A stretch of 64,000 bases of DNA from Paludisphaera mucosa (lineage in GTDB: Bacteria > Planctomycetota > Planctomycetia > Isosphaerales > Isosphaeraceae). The DNA lies in the NCBI RefSeq assembly GCF_029589435.1, contig NZ_JARRAG010000001.1, positions 1-64,000 of the forward strand, read 5' to 3'. Below the pieces are notes generated by a model, which searched no databases, had not been told where the DNA came from, and saw only the letters and a list, made by a program, of their open reading frames with translations. Positions 18,174 to 27,160 of the stretch are shown here, piece by piece. A program made the translations under genes and the position numbers. Each line of letters starts with the position of its first letter. Within the stretch, counting starts at the first letter, position 1.

Positions 18174-19268
18174 TCAATACGCGTCGGCGCTGACGATCTC
18201 GCCGCCGGCCCTGGTGCCGAGGGACTGGAAGACGCCGCCCGGGGTCGTCGGGGCGTAGACCCAGGCGCTGCCGGAGCCGGAAGCCCCCTGGGCGCCGGGG
18301 TTCCAGGACGCGATCGAGTTCTTGATGTAGCGGACCGAGCCGTCGCAGAGGGCGAAGTTGGCGCCGCCCGGGTGCATGCTGGCGGCGGTCATCTTGAAGT
18401 TGCTGCTGCGGGGGAACTTGGTGGCCGGGGCGCCGGGGTTGACGGTCGGGTCGGACTGGCGGCTGTCCTTGAAGTAGTTGGGCGGGAAGAACGTCGAGAA
18501 GGCGCAGTCGCCCCAGTCGCCCGAGATGAACATGTTGGTCGTCCACTTGTCATTCGTGGTGTCCGAATTGTAGGGGACGATCCGGGCGTGGGCGTGCTCG
18601 CCGTAGAGCAGGGTGTTGCTGGTGCCGTCGGTGATGGCGGCGATCCTCACCGGGGCGAAGGTGCTCGGGCGGGTGATGTTCGGGGCCGTGTTGCCGGCGC
18701 AGTGGTTGAAGATGCCGTCGGACTGGCTGAGCTTGGGGTCGTCCCAGCGGTAGGCGAGCGTCCCCATGTTGGCCGCGTAGCTGCTGTACGTGAACGGCTG
18801 GTAGGCGTCGTCCCAGCCCGTGGTGTCGCTGCCGAGGTTGGGCGCGCGGAGGCCGGCCACGTCGTCGCTGGGGCACCACAGGGTGTTCATGCCGTTGGCC
18901 GTGATGGTCGTGTTCGCGCCGACCCAGATCGTCAAGTTCTGATTCAACGCGTTCCAGACCGTCCCGCCCTCGTAGTAGGCGAGCAGGGCCACGAACGGGC
19001 TGAAGTTCTGGCGCATGGCGGAACCGTCGTTGTCGCGGCCGTTGCTGTCCCCCATGGGGAACGAACCGTTGGTGCTCTCGTAGTTGTGCGTGGCCAGGCC
19101 CAACTGCTTGAGGTTGTTGGTGCACTGGGCGCGGCGGGCGGCCTCGCGGGCCGACTGCACGGCCGGCAGCAGGAGCGCGATCAGGACGGCGATGATGGCG
19201 ATGACGACGAGCAGCTCGATGAGCGTGAATCCGCGACGAGCCCCCGCGACCGAATGTGAACGGTCCAT
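18174..19268 (-). CDS. DUF1559 domain protein with prepilin-type N-terminus
   Basis: A 364-residue member of the large planctomycete family of pseudopilin-like proteins. The ATG at 19268 has GGGAAA upstream and places the type III signal RRGFTLIELLVVIAIIAVL at residues 11-29, with cleavage expected after Gly13 and Glu at +5. The helix continues as LLPAVQSAREAARRAQCTNNLKQLG, the family signature. The C-terminal half has the AITDGTSNTLLYGE and HPGGANFALCDGSVRYI (H-X9-DG) signatures. The family's role is not established; it is expanded to dozens of copies per genome. A terminator follows, and a small lipoprotein gene precedes it on the same strand. Confidence 0.95.
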   Translation of the reverse strand: MDRSHSVAGARRGFTLIELLVVIAIIAVLIALLLPAVQSAREAARRAQCTNNLKQLGLATHNYESTNGSFPMGDSNGRDNDGSAMRQNFSPFVALLAYYEGGTVWNALNQNLTIWVGANTTITANGMNTLWCPSDDVAGLRAPNLGSDTTGWDDAYQPFTYSSYAANMGTLAYRWDDPKLSQSDGIFNHCAGNTAPNITRPSTFAPVRIAAITDGTSNTLLYGEHAHARIVPYNSDTTNDKWTTNMFISGDWGDCAFSTFFPPNYFKDSRQSDPTVNPGAPATKFPRSSNFKMTAASMHPGGANFALCDGSVRYIKNSIASWNPGAQGASGSGSAWVYAPTTPGGVFQSLGTRAGGEIVSADAY

Positions 19269-19414
19269 GAGGTTTCCCTTTCCTGTGATGAGAGCTGAAC
19301 AGCGATGCGAGGCGAGTGATCGGACGAAGTGGATGGAATTGGTCGAGGCCGAAGCCTCGGTGCGACGTCGGGATCGGATCCCGACCCGGCGCGCGACGGA
19401 TGTGGGCCTGTTCA

Positions 19415-19657
19415 TCAGAGCTGCTTCGCCTGTTCGGCCTGGCGGCGCATCTCGCGACGCTCCGCGGGGCCGATGTCCGGCTTGGCCTCCTTGCCCTTCT
19501 TGCCCTTGGACGCGACCTTGGGCGGCTCCTCCGGGGCGGGGGCCTTCGGCGTCTCGGGCGTGGGGGCCGGCGCCGGCTCGCCGCATCCCGCGACCGTCAG
19601 GGCCAGACAGCCGGTCACCACCAGCGCCGCCTCTCTCCATGAGCGACTGATTGTCAT
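19415..19657 (-). CDS. Small lipoprotein paired with the DUF1559 gene
   Basis: An 80-residue protein. The ATG at 19657 gives a lipoprotein signal with lipobox LTVAGC (Cys25). The mature part is PAPAPTPETPKAPAPEEPP, a Pro/Ala stalk, then a Lys-rich stretch (KGKKGKEAKPD) and a charged helix (PAERREMRRQAEQAKQL). GAGG lies about 14 bases upstream. It precedes the DUF1559 gene by 146 bp on the same strand, an arrangement seen often in planctomycetes. The function is unknown; the basic mature segment could contact DNA, cell-wall or acidic polymers, which is inference. Confidence 0.72.
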   Translation of the reverse strand: MTISRSWREAALVVTGCLALTVAGCGEPAPAPTPETPKAPAPEEPPKVASKGKKGKEAKPDIGPAERREMRRQAEQAKQL

Positions 19658-20061
19658 CGATCTCGAAGCCTCCTCATCGTGGAACGGCGAGATTCTGCGC
19701 GCAGCGTCGACGCATCGCCCGGGCTGCCGCGCGGGACGGGGAATCGCGACGCCGAACTTCGCTTGACGGGCGCCGAGCGACTCGGCGGGCCCGCCGATCG
19801 AGTCGGCGTCGACTCGGAACGGCCCCCCCGCCGCAATCGCGCGGGAGGACGGGAACGGACAAGAGCGATCGATCGGGACGAATGCAGAGAAGCGGGACGG
19901 CTCGCCTGCGATGCTCTGCGAGGCGAGGACGTCGAGGGACCAACATGATTCGATCCACGACGATGAAGCCGGGATCATGGAAAATCCTACCGCGCCTCGG
20001 GCGGAAACGAAATCGGATTCTCTGATCCTTGCCCGCATTTCATGGAAGATGCGCCGCAGCC
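19658..20061. other. Gene-free stretch upstream of the lipoprotein-DUF1559 pair
   Basis: About 400 bp between two minus-strand genes. It must hold the promoter of the lipoprotein gene. A weak candidate on the minus strand is TAGGAT near 19990 with a poor -35. A frame open across it on the minus strand lacks protein-like character. Nothing else is recognised. Confidence 0.35.
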
Positions 20062-21333
20062 TCACAACCGCAGGTAAACGCTCCGCTTCTCCAGCGATCG
20101 GACGAACATCCAGGACACGCCGAAGAAGACCGTCAACGCGACCAAAGCGTACCAGAGCGGCGAATCTTTAGGCGTCGCCGCCAGCACGGCCCCCTCGACG
20201 TAGTGGTGGATGATGTAGGCCGCGAGGGGGTTCTGGCCCAGGGTGCGGAACAACCCCAGCCGCGCGCCGGCGACGTCGCAGGCCGGGATGAACAGCGCAT
20301 ACAGGGCCATCGCGAAGCCCGACGAGAAGAGCGTGAACGGCAGGCTCACCAGCTTCTTGTTCATCTGCCAGTAGTTCACCGGCAGGACGTTCTTGGGCGG
20401 CGGCTGGACGAACGGCGGAGTCGGCAGCAGCGAGGTGATCGGCCGCCCGCCCGCCATCCGGAAGTCGGGGATCACCGGCGAGGCCGCCACGTCCTTGCCC
20501 TCGAGCGGCACGCTGCCGTGGCGGGTGTCGTAGAGCGTCGCCAGGCCGTTGAGGGCGTAGCCGGCTATCATCAGGGCGGCCCCCGCCTTCAGCAGCTTGC
20601 CCGCCGCGACCCTCAGGTCGTGCGCCGCCATCACGTCGTAGACGAGCGTCCCGAAGAGCATGGGGATCGCCCAGCTCAGGGGCCCGAAGAAGCCGCCGTC
20701 CCAGGCCCCCTTGCCGCTGAGGCCCCAGACGTCGTCCATCCAGTTCGGCAGGCCGTAGATGAAGAAGACGTTGAACGAATGCGCCAGCACGAGCGCCACG
20801 GCCATGCAGGCCGCCGTCGCCGCCAGTCGGACCCGGAAACCCGCCGTGATCACCGGCATGATCACGATCTGCGCCACGCCGATGATCGCCAGGGTCTCCC
20901 AGAGGTCGGCCTTGAGGATCCCCAGGATGTACTTCCCCGGCGCCCCGGCCAGCTCGTCCCACTTGCCGATCTCGAAGTCCTCCTGGCCGTACATCACCAT
21001 CGAGATCAGCACGAGCGCCAGGCTGCGCAGGAGGAACCGGCCGTAGGTCGCGGCCGCGCCCGCCCGCTCCAGCCGCCGCAGCGCCGACAGCCGGTACGAG
21101 AAGCCGGCCGCGAACAGGAAGGCGGGCATGATCGTGTCGGCGTAGCTGAAATAGTGGTCGTGGTGCTTGAGCACCTCGGGGAGCGCCTTCAGGCCCCCCA
21201 CGAAATTCACGACGAACATCCCGGCGACCGTGTAGCCGCGGAACTGGTCCATCGAGACGATGCGGGGCGACGGCGGTGTCGTTGTCGACGTCGACGTCGG
21301 CGGCGACGGGGGGGCCACGGCGGCGGCGCTCAT
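20062..21333 (-). CDS. Membrane acyltransferase of the HGSNAT/DUF5009 family
   Basis: A 423-residue polytopic membrane protein with about 10 helices. The first is [20 protein letters not shown], the family signature seen in heparan-alpha-glucosaminide N-acetyltransferase-like and DUF5009 proteins. It is followed by [23 protein letters not shown] with the conserved histidines and Asp. Members move acetyl groups from cytoplasmic acetyl-CoA across the membrane to glycans, but bacterial substrates are mostly unknown. The N-terminal 24 residues are Ser/Thr/Pro-rich and may be mis-annotated leader; the Met at residue 28 is an alternative start. It is divergent from the flavin reductase gene. Confidence 0.85.
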   Translation of the reverse strand: MSAAAVAPPSPPTSTSTTTPPSPRIVSMDQFRGYTVAGMFVVNFVGGLKALPEVLKHHDHYFSYADTIMPAFLFAAGFSYRLSALRRLERAGAAATYGRFLLRSLALVLISMVMYGQEDFEIGKWDELAGAPGKYILGILKADLWETLAIIGVAQIVIMPVITAGFRVRLAATAACMAVALVLAHSFNVFFIYGLPNWMDDVWGLSGKGAWDGGFFGPLSWAIPMLFGTLVYDVMAAHDLRVAAGKLLKAGAALMIAGYALNGLATLYDTRHGSVPLEGKDVAASPVIPDFRMAGGRPITSLLPTPPFVQPPPKNVLPVNYWQMNKKLVSLPFTLFSSGFAMALYALFIPACDVAGARLGLFRTLGQNPLAAYIIHHYVEGAVLAATPKDSPLWYALVALTVFFGVSWMFVRSLEKRSVYLRL

Positions 21334-21485
21334 GGGCGGTTCTCGAATTCCAGGCGATGGGAGCGGTGCGAGGTGGACCGGAGATCGGCGCGACCGATCG
21401 TACTGGGTCGCGCCCGGGCCGGCAACGTGGGCGACCGCGACGTCCCGGATTTTCGACGTCGTCGGCCCGCGCCGGCGCGTCCCCC

Positions 21486-21491
21486 TATAAT
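21486..21491 (+). promoter_or_regulatory. Perfect TATAAT -10 upstream of the flavin reductase gene
   Basis: TATAAT lies 89 bp before the GTG start at 21575 and 42 bp before an ATG at 21533. There is no recognisable -35 at the correct distance, so this is only a candidate. Confidence 0.35.
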
Positions 21492-21574
21492 GATCGATCG
21501 TCCTCGGGGCCCGTCCCCGATCCGTCCCCTCGATGCACCACGACGAGCGCCCGCGATCGGGCGAGGAAGCGGCC

Positions 21575-22198
21575 GTGACCGACGCCTATTTCTACGAGCC
21601 CGCCAAAGGGCACGGCCTGCCCCACGACCCGTTCAAGGCGATCGTCGCGCCCCGGCCGATCGGCTGGATCTCGACCCGGGACCGGCAGGGTCGGGTGAAC
21701 CTGGCCCCGTACAGCTTCTTCAACGCCTTCTGCGACGCGCCCCCCATCGTCGGCTTCAGCAGCACCGGCCGGAAGGACAGCCTGCGGAACGCCGAGGAGA
21801 CCGGCGAGTTCGTCGCCAACCTGGCCACCAGGGCGCTCGCCGAGGCGGTGAACCTCTCGTCGGCCGCGGTCCCCCACGGCGTCGACGAGATGGCGATGGC
21901 CGGCCTGACCGCGGCGCCCTGCCGCCTGGTCGCCGCCCCGCGCGTCGGCGAGTCGCCCGCGGCCCTCGAATGCAAGCTGCTCCAGGTCCTGCGGCTCCGG
22001 GACGTGGACGGGGCCGAGACGAACAACCACCTGGTGCTCGGCCAGGTCGTCGGCGTCCACCTGGACCCGGCCTACCTGAAAGACGGCCTGTTCGACATGA
22101 CCCTGGCCCGCACGATCGCCCGCTGCGGCTATCGGGGCGATTACGCCGAGGTCGACCACCTTTTCGAGATGCTCCGGCCGGAGTCGGGCGGGGCCTGA
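21575..22198 (+). CDS. Flavin reductase-like FMN-binding protein
   Basis: A 207-residue protein. I prefer GTG at 21575, which has GAGGAAG upstream, over an ATG at 21533 without a ribosome-binding site. The split-barrel signature is [20 protein letters not shown] followed by [20 protein letters not shown], the FMN-binding segment. [11 protein letters not shown] and [13 protein letters not shown] complete the fold. Proteins of this family reduce flavin with NAD(P)H for partner monooxygenases or act in related redox reactions; the partner is not evident here. It is 55 bp upstream of the menC-like gene on the same strand. Confidence 0.9.
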   Translation: MTDAYFYEPAKGHGLPHDPFKAIVAPRPIGWISTRDRQGRVNLAPYSFFNAFCDAPPIVGFSSTGRKDSLRNAEETGEFVANLATRALAEAVNLSSAAVPHGVDEMAMAGLTAAPCRLVAAPRVGESPAALECKLLQVLRLRDVDGAETNNHLVLGQVVGVHLDPAYLKDGLFDMTLARTIARCGYRGDYAEVDHLFEMLRPESGGA

Positions 22199-22253
22199 GC
22201 CCCGCGGGCGGCTCGCCTTGACAGGCCCCGGCCTCAGGACCGAAGCTGAAATC

Positions 22254-23366
22254 ATGCGTATCGAACAGGTCGACCTCGCGATCGTGCGCCTCCCGTTGAT
22301 CCGTCCCTTCCAGACGAGTTCGAGCCGCAAGGCGCACCTGGACCACATCCTGGTGCGGATCGTCGCCGACGGCGTCGAGGGCTGGGGCGAGTGCGCCAGC
22401 CCGTCCGACCCCTTCTACTGCCCGGAGACGACCGAGACCTGCTGGCACATCCTCCACGACTTCCTCGTCCCGATGACCCTCGGGAAGTCGTGGTCGACGA
22501 TCGAGGAGCTGACGGGCCTCTACGCCAAGGTGAAGGGGAACGGCTTTGCCCGCGCCGGGCTGGAGATCGCCTGCTGGGACGCCCTGGCGCGGTCGCAGGG
22601 CCTGCCGCTGCATCGCCTGCTGGGTGGGACGCGGGCCGAGGTCCTCTCGGGCGTCAGCCTGGGGATCGAGTCGAGCGTCGAGGCCCTCTTCGAGCACATC
22701 GACCAGTACCTCGCCGAGGGCTACCGCCGCATCAAGCTCAAGATCGCGCCGGGGTGGGACGTCGACGTCGTCCGCCAGGTCCGCGAGCGTTATCCCAACA
22801 TCGCGCTGCAGGTCGACGCCAACTCGGCCTACACGCTCGCCGACGTCGATCTCTTGAAGCGGCTCGACGATTTCGACCTATTGCTGATCGAGCAGCCCCT
22901 GGCGCACGACGACATCATCGACCACGCCAAGCTCCAGGCCGCGATCGAGACGCCGGTCTGCCTGGACGAGAGCATCCACACGGCGGACGACGCCCGCAAG
23001 GCGATCGAGCTGGAGGCCTGCCGGGTGATCAACATCAAGGTCAGCCGCGTCGGCGGCCCGCTGGAGGCGCGGCGGATCCAGGAGGTCTGTCGCGAGCAGG
23101 GCGTCCCCGTCTGGTGCGGCGGGATGCACGAGTTCGGGATCGGCCGCGCGGCCAACGTGGCGGTGGCGAGCCTCCCCGGCTTCTCGCTCCCCGGCGACGT
23201 CTCGGGCTCGGACAAGTACTATCGCGAGGACGTCGTCGAGCCGGCGATCCTGGCGCGCGACGGGGCCATCGCCGTCTTCGAGGGCCCCGGCCTGGGCGTC
23301 GAGCCGGTCGTCGACCGGATCCGCAAGAACACCCTGCGCGCCGCGACCCTCCGCGCCGGCGCCTGA
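22254..23366 (+). CDS. Enolase-superfamily o-succinylbenzoate synthase/N-succinylamino acid racemase
   Basis: A 370-residue enzyme of the MenC type 2/NSAR group, starting at ATG 22254. The (beta/alpha)8 barrel catalytic set is complete: KLK motif with Lys161 and Lys163, metal ligands Asp188 (VDANSAY), Glu213 (IEQPL) and Asp238 (LDES), and Lys262 (NIKVSR). Spacing matches the Amycolatopsis NSAR enzyme almost residue for residue. Such proteins make o-succinylbenzoate for menaquinone, racemise N-succinylamino acids, or do both. The next two genes are an M20 peptidase and a GNAT acyltransferase, and no other men gene is adjacent, so I favour the amino-acid role. This is inference from context. 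Confidence 0.9.
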   Translation: MRIEQVDLAIVRLPLIRPFQTSSSRKAHLDHILVRIVADGVEGWGECASPSDPFYCPETTETCWHILHDFLVPMTLGKSWSTIEELTGLYAKVKGNGFARAGLEIACWDALARSQGLPLHRLLGGTRAEVLSGVSLGIESSVEALFEHIDQYLAEGYRRIKLKIAPGWDVDVVRQVRERYPNIALQVDANSAYTLADVDLLKRLDDFDLLLIEQPLAHDDIIDHAKLQAAIETPVCLDESIHTADDARKAIELEACRVINIKVSRVGGPLEARRIQEVCREQGVPVWCGGMHEFGIGRAANVAVASLPGFSLPGDVSGSDKYYREDVVEPAILARDGAIAVFEGPGLGVEPVVDRIRKNTLRAATLRAGA

Positions 23367-23388
23367 ACCGAACCCGAGCCCGCCCGCC

Positions 23389-24528
23389 ATGAACCCGCAA
23401 TCCGTCCGCACCTTCGTCGCCGATCGCCTGGACGCCTACCTCGGCGAGCTTCGGGGGCTGGTCGAGCACGAGTCCCCCAGCGGCGACAAGGCCCGGCTCG
23501 ACCGGCTCGCCGACGTGATCGCCGCCCGCTGGGCCGGGCTGGGCGGAGCCGTCGAGCGGGTGGCGAACGACCGCGGCGGCGACCACCTCGTCGGCCGGTT
23601 CTTCACGTCGCTCCCCGGCCGCCCGGCGCTGGTGGTCGGCCACTTCGACACGGTCTGGCCCGTCGGCACGATCGATCGCCTGCCGTTCCGCCGCGAGGGG
23701 GACCGGCTCTACGGCCCCGGCGTGTACGACATGAAGGCCAGCCTGATCCTCGTCGCCGCCGTGCTCGAAGCCTTCGCCGCCCTGGGGGGGACGCCGGCCC
23801 GGCCGGTGACGGTGCTGTTCACGTCGGACGAGGAGGTCGGCAGCCGGACGTCGCGGGCCCTGATCGAGTCGCTCGCCCGCGGGTGCGGCCACGCCCTGAT
23901 CCTGGAGCCACCGCTGGCCGACGGCTCGCTCAAGACGGCCCGCAAGGGCGTCGGCCGGTTCACGATGACGATCGAGGGCCGGGCGGCCCACGCCGGGGTC
24001 GCTCCGGAGCTGGGGGCCAGCGCGATCGTCGAGCTGGCGCATCAGGTCCTGAAGGCCCAGGCGCTCAACGACCCCCAGGCCGGGACGACGGTGAACGTCG
24101 GGCTCGTCCAGGGGGGCACGACCCCCAACGTCGTCCCCGCCCGCGCCTCGGCCGAGATCGACGCCCGCGCCGTGACGATCGCCGGGGCCGAGGCCGTCGA
24201 GCGGGCCCTGCTCGGCCTGACCGCGGCGACGCCGGGGACGCGTGTGACGGTGGCGGGCGGCTTCAACCGGCCGCCGATGGAGCGCAGCCCGGCCGTCGTC
24301 GCCCTGTTCGAGCAGGCCCGACGCGTGGGAGCGGACCTCGACCTGGCGCTGACGGAGGGCTCGACGGGCGGCGGCAGCGACGGCAACTTCACGGCCGCCG
24401 TCGGCGCGGCGACGCTCGACGGCCTGGGGACGCACGGCGGCGGGGCCCACGCCGACGACGAGCACATCCTCGTGAGCACGATCCCCGAACGCGCGGCGCT
24501 GCTGGCCGCCCTGCTGCTGGACATCTGA
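23389..24528 (+). CDS. M20 family metallopeptidase, probable N-succinyl-L-amino acid desuccinylase
   Basis: A 379-residue dizinc amidohydrolase. Metal and catalytic residues are visible: GHFDTVW (His85, Asp87), YDMKAS (Asp114), TSDEEVGS (Glu148-Glu149), LEPP (Glu173) and a C-terminal GGGAHADDEH histidine. The dimerisation/lid domain is between about residues 185 and 300. M20 enzymes remove acyl or aminoacyl groups (CPG2, ArgE, DapE types). The gene starts 22 bp after the NSAR-like gene and is followed 11 bp later by a GNAT gene, so it probably hydrolyses the N-succinyl-L-amino acid that the racemase makes. CPG2-like glutamate carboxypeptidase activity is the alternative. Confidence 0.9.
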   Translation: MNPQSVRTFVADRLDAYLGELRGLVEHESPSGDKARLDRLADVIAARWAGLGGAVERVANDRGGDHLVGRFFTSLPGRPALVVGHFDTVWPVGTIDRLPFRREGDRLYGPGVYDMKASLILVAAVLEAFAALGGTPARPVTVLFTSDEEVGSRTSRALIESLARGCGHALILEPPLADGSLKTARKGVGRFTMTIEGRAAHAGVAPELGASAIVELAHQVLKAQALNDPQAGTTVNVGLVQGGTTPNVVPARASAEIDARAVTIAGAEAVERALLGLTAATPGTRVTVAGGFNRPPMERSPAVVALFEQARRVGADLDLALTEGSTGGGSDGNFTAAVGAATLDGLGTHGGGAHADDEHILVSTIPERAALLAALLLDI

Positions 24529-24539
24529 GTCTCCCGGAT

Positions 24540-25370
24540 ATGCGAAAGAAACCCGACATGTCGAGCCTCCGCCGCGAGCTGGAAGGCGTCGTCATCCGAC
24601 GCGCCCAGAGCCCCGCCGATTATCGAGCCTGCCAGGACGCCCAGCGCAAGGCGTGGGGGATCGCCGAGGACGGCTACGTCATCCCCGTCGCCACGATGGC
24701 CGGGGCGAACCTGCACGGCGGCCTGGTGCTCGGCGCCTTCCAGGCGGACGGCGCGGCGGCGGCGATGTCGTTCGGCTTCCTCGCCCGGATCGAGGGCCGG
24801 ATCGGCCTGTACTCACAGCTCACCGGGGTCGTGCCGGGGCGGCAGTCGATGGGCCTGGGCCGGCACATGAAGCTCCTCCAGCGCGAGTTCGCCCGGGCCG
24901 ACGGCTTGCCCGTGATCGCCTGGGCGTTCGACCCGCTCCAGTCCGGCAACGCCCGGTTCAACCTGGCCAAGCTGGGCGTCCGGGTCCGCTCCTACGTCGA
25001 CGACATGTACGGGCCCCGGACCGACGCGCTCAACGTCGGCGTCCCCACCGACCGCGTCATCGCCCTGTGGGACGTCTTCGAGGACCATGCCCCGCTCGAC
25101 GATCCCGGCGACGCGCCGAGCCTGATCGCGATCCGCGAGGGCCTGCCCGCCGCCGTTCCCGCGACGGCCGACGCCGACCGCCTCTGGCTGCCGATCCCCC
25201 ACGACGTCGCCGCCCTCCGCCACGAGCGTCCCACGGTCGCCGAGGCCTGGCGCCAGGCGGTCCGCCGCGCGTTTCAGGCCGCGTTCGACGCCGGTTACGA
25301 GGCCGCCGGCTTCGTGCGCGAGGGCGAGCCCCGCTGCGGCTATATCCTCCGCCGCCGCGCCGGAGATTGA
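24540..25370 (+). CDS. GNAT-superfamily acyltransferase, probable D-amino acid N-succinyltransferase
   Basis: A 276-residue protein of the COG3375-like GNAT group found beside NSAR genes. I start at ATG 24540; ATG 24558 is also possible. The fold is visible in VVIRRAQSPADYRACQDAQRKAWG, the beta-bulge GGLVLGAFQADG, then YSQLTGVVPGRQSMGLGRHMK with the acetyl-CoA-type pyrophosphate loop (RQSMGLG), and IAWAFDPLQSGNARFNLAKLGV. The C-terminal 80 residues are family-specific. In characterised cases such a neighbour transfers succinyl from succinyl-CoA to a D-amino acid, feeding the racemase. The assignment rests on gene neighbourhood. It is convergent with a membrane-protein gene. Confidence 0.82.
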   Translation: MRKKPDMSSLRRELEGVVIRRAQSPADYRACQDAQRKAWGIAEDGYVIPVATMAGANLHGGLVLGAFQADGAAAAMSFGFLARIEGRIGLYSQLTGVVPGRQSMGLGRHMKLLQREFARADGLPVIAWAFDPLQSGNARFNLAKLGVRVRSYVDDMYGPRTDALNVGVPTDRVIALWDVFEDHAPLDDPGDAPSLIAIREGLPAAVPATADADRLWLPIPHDVAALRHERPTVAEAWRQAVRRAFQAAFDAGYEAAGFVREGEPRCGYILRRRAGD

Positions 25371-25454
25371 GGCGCGGTCCTGGCTCTTCGGGGCCTTTAC
25401 GAAGATCGAGAGCCGGTTCCAGGCGGCGACCTGCGGTCTCGCATCCCGCCTGGT

Positions 25455-26036
25455 TCAACGCGTACCTTGATCGAATCCGTATACCGAGAACAAGGAAGGC
25501 AGGGAGCAGGCGAGGAGGCCGGGCAGGGAGGCCAGCAGGAGGAACCCGGCCGACATCGTGATCAGGCGCGGCCAGGAGCGGTCCAGGAGGCTGTAGACGC
25601 CGATCATCGGCACGAAGACCATCGAGAGCACCAGCATCGCGGGCGTGAAGCAAGGAGCGCCGAGCGGCACGTCGAAGCAAGCGACGAAGGCCCAGAGGAC
25701 GGCGAGGGCCGTCAGGAGGAAGCGGCAAATCGCGTCGTGAGGACGATCGCGCGTCGGCCCCGGATCCATCCCCTTTCCAGGGCCTGCAGGCCCGAGGTCG
25801 TCCACGACGGACGTCCCGACGTCGATGCTCGCCCACCAGGCGCAGAAGCGCTGGATCGACCGGAAAGCGGTCGCCACGAAGAACGGGACAGGGGCCAGGA
25901 TCGTCGCGTAGACCGAGCTGTACGTCGCGATGCGGTCGGGGCGGGTCGACGCCAGGATTGCCAGGCAGGCCGCCGCGGCGGCGTTGAAGACGACCAGCTC
26001 GCCGATCGTGAGCCGAAGGCGCCGGGCTGCGGCCAT
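25455..26036 (-). CDS. Four-helix membrane protein of unknown function
   Basis: A 193-residue membrane protein with hydrophobic helices near residues 12-29, 42-60, 106-122 and 133-185 (the last stretch holds two). The loop between helices 2 and 3 is Pro/Gly/Asp-rich and cytoplasmic or periplasmic. No family is recognised. It starts 21 bp after the accA stop on the same strand and so probably belongs to the kinase-accA transcript, although a lipid-related role is only a guess. Confidence 0.7.
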   Translation of the reverse strand: MAAARRLRLTIGELVVFNAAAAACLAILASTRPDRIATYSSVYATILAPVPFFVATAFRSIQRFCAWWASIDVGTSVVDDLGPAGPGKGMDPGPTRDRPHDAICRFLLTALAVLWAFVACFDVPLGAPCFTPAMLVLSMVFVPMIGVYSLLDRSWPRLITMSAGFLLLASLPGLLACSLPSLFSVYGFDQGTR

Positions 26037-26057
26037 TGGGTCGTCTCTCGGGGGCGT

Positions 26058-27110
26058 TCAGACGGCGGACTGGGCGTGGCCGTTGCGCTGGGGGTCCAGG
26101 AGGGAGGGCTCGGGGGCCTCTTCGAGGAAGACCCCGATCTTGCGATACTTGGCGTAGCGGCGGTCGAGCAGCTCGTCCTTGGGGACCTGGATCAGGCGGC
26201 GGAGGTTGCGGAGCAGGAACTGCTTCAGGGTCGCGGCCATCTCGGGGTGGTCGCGGTGGGCGCCGCCGAGGGGCTCCTGGATGATCTCGTCGATGATGCC
26301 GAAGCGGTGCAGGTCGCGGCTGGTGAACTTCAGGGCCGCGGCCGCCTTGGGGGCGTGCTCGGCCCCCTTCCACAGGATCGTGGCGCAGCCCTCGGGGCTG
26401 ATGACCGAGTAGTACGTGTGTTCGAGCATCCCCAAATGGTCGCCGATGCCGATGCCCAGGGCCCCGCCGGAGCCCCCCTCGCCGATGACGACGCAGATGA
26501 TCGGGGTGGCGACGCCCGACATGTGCATCAGGTTCTCGGCGATGATCGCGGCCTGGCCGCGCTCCTCGGCCGAGATGCCGGGATAGGCGCCGGGGGTGTC
26601 GATGAAGGTGACGATCGGCAGGCCGAACTTCTCGGCGAACCGCATCTTGAGGAGCGCCTTGCGGTAGCCCTCGGGGTGGGCGCAGCCGAAGTGGCAGGCG
26701 GTGCGCTGGGCCAGGTTCTTGCCCTTCTGGTGGCCGATGAACATGACCTTCATGTCGTCGAGGTAGCCCAGGCCGGTGACGATCGCCTGGTCGTCGCCGA
26801 TGGCCCGGTCGCCGTGCAGCTCGAGGAACTGGTCGAAGAGCAGGTCGATGTAGTCGCGGGTCTGGGGGCGCTGGGGATGTCGCGAGACCTGCACCGTCTG
26901 CCAGGGGTCGAGCTGGGAGTAGATCTCCCGCTTGAGGGCCGCCAGCTCGCGACGGAGGCGGCGGATCTGCTCGCCGATCTTCGAGTTGTCGCCGCCGGCG
27001 CGGTTCTTGGCGTACTGCGCCTCCATCTCGACGAGCCGCTGCTCCATCTCGTAGATGGGGGCCTCGAACGGGAGTCGCTGCTCGTGGGCGCTGCGCATGA
27101 AAGGCTTCAT
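26058..27110 (-). CDS. accA: Acetyl-CoA carboxylase carboxyltransferase subunit alpha
   Basis: A 350-residue subunit that, with AccD, transfers CO2 from biotin to acetyl-CoA in the first step of fatty acid synthesis. The N-terminal helical region (EAPIYEMEQRLVEMEAQ) is followed by the crotonase-like core: GLGYLDDMKVMFIGHQKG, DTPGAYPGISAEERGQAAIIA, and the oxyanion glycines IGEGGSGGALG. PEGCATILWK is the conserved biotin/CoA-site segment. Length is a little over the usual 320 because of an extended C-terminus. The start may be ATG 27110 or ATG 27098. It lies 50 bp downstream of a kinase gene on the same strand. accD is not in the window. Confidence 0.96.
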   Translation of the reverse strand: MKPFMRSAHEQRLPFEAPIYEMEQRLVEMEAQYAKNRAGGDNSKIGEQIRRLRRELAALKREIYSQLDPWQTVQVSRHPQRPQTRDYIDLLFDQFLELHGDRAIGDDQAIVTGLGYLDDMKVMFIGHQKGKNLAQRTACHFGCAHPEGYRKALLKMRFAEKFGLPIVTFIDTPGAYPGISAEERGQAAIIAENLMHMSGVATPIICVVIGEGGSGGALGIGIGDHLGMLEHTYYSVISPEGCATILWKGAEHAPKAAAALKFTSRDLHRFGIIDEIIQEPLGGAHRDHPEMAATLKQFLLRNLRRLIQVPKDELLDRRYAKYRKIGVFLEEAPEPSLLDPQRNGHAQSAV

Positions 27111-27160
27111 CCTCGAAAACGGGCGGTCGCGGGGCGGGGGCCGGGCCGGCTCATCTCAGC

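Noticed and set aside
22218-22223. Perfect TTGACA -35 hexamer just upstream of the NSAR-like gene
   Set aside because: No -10 element at 15-19 bases; the segment contains only GC-rich sequence there, and the gene may be read from the flavin reductase promoter.
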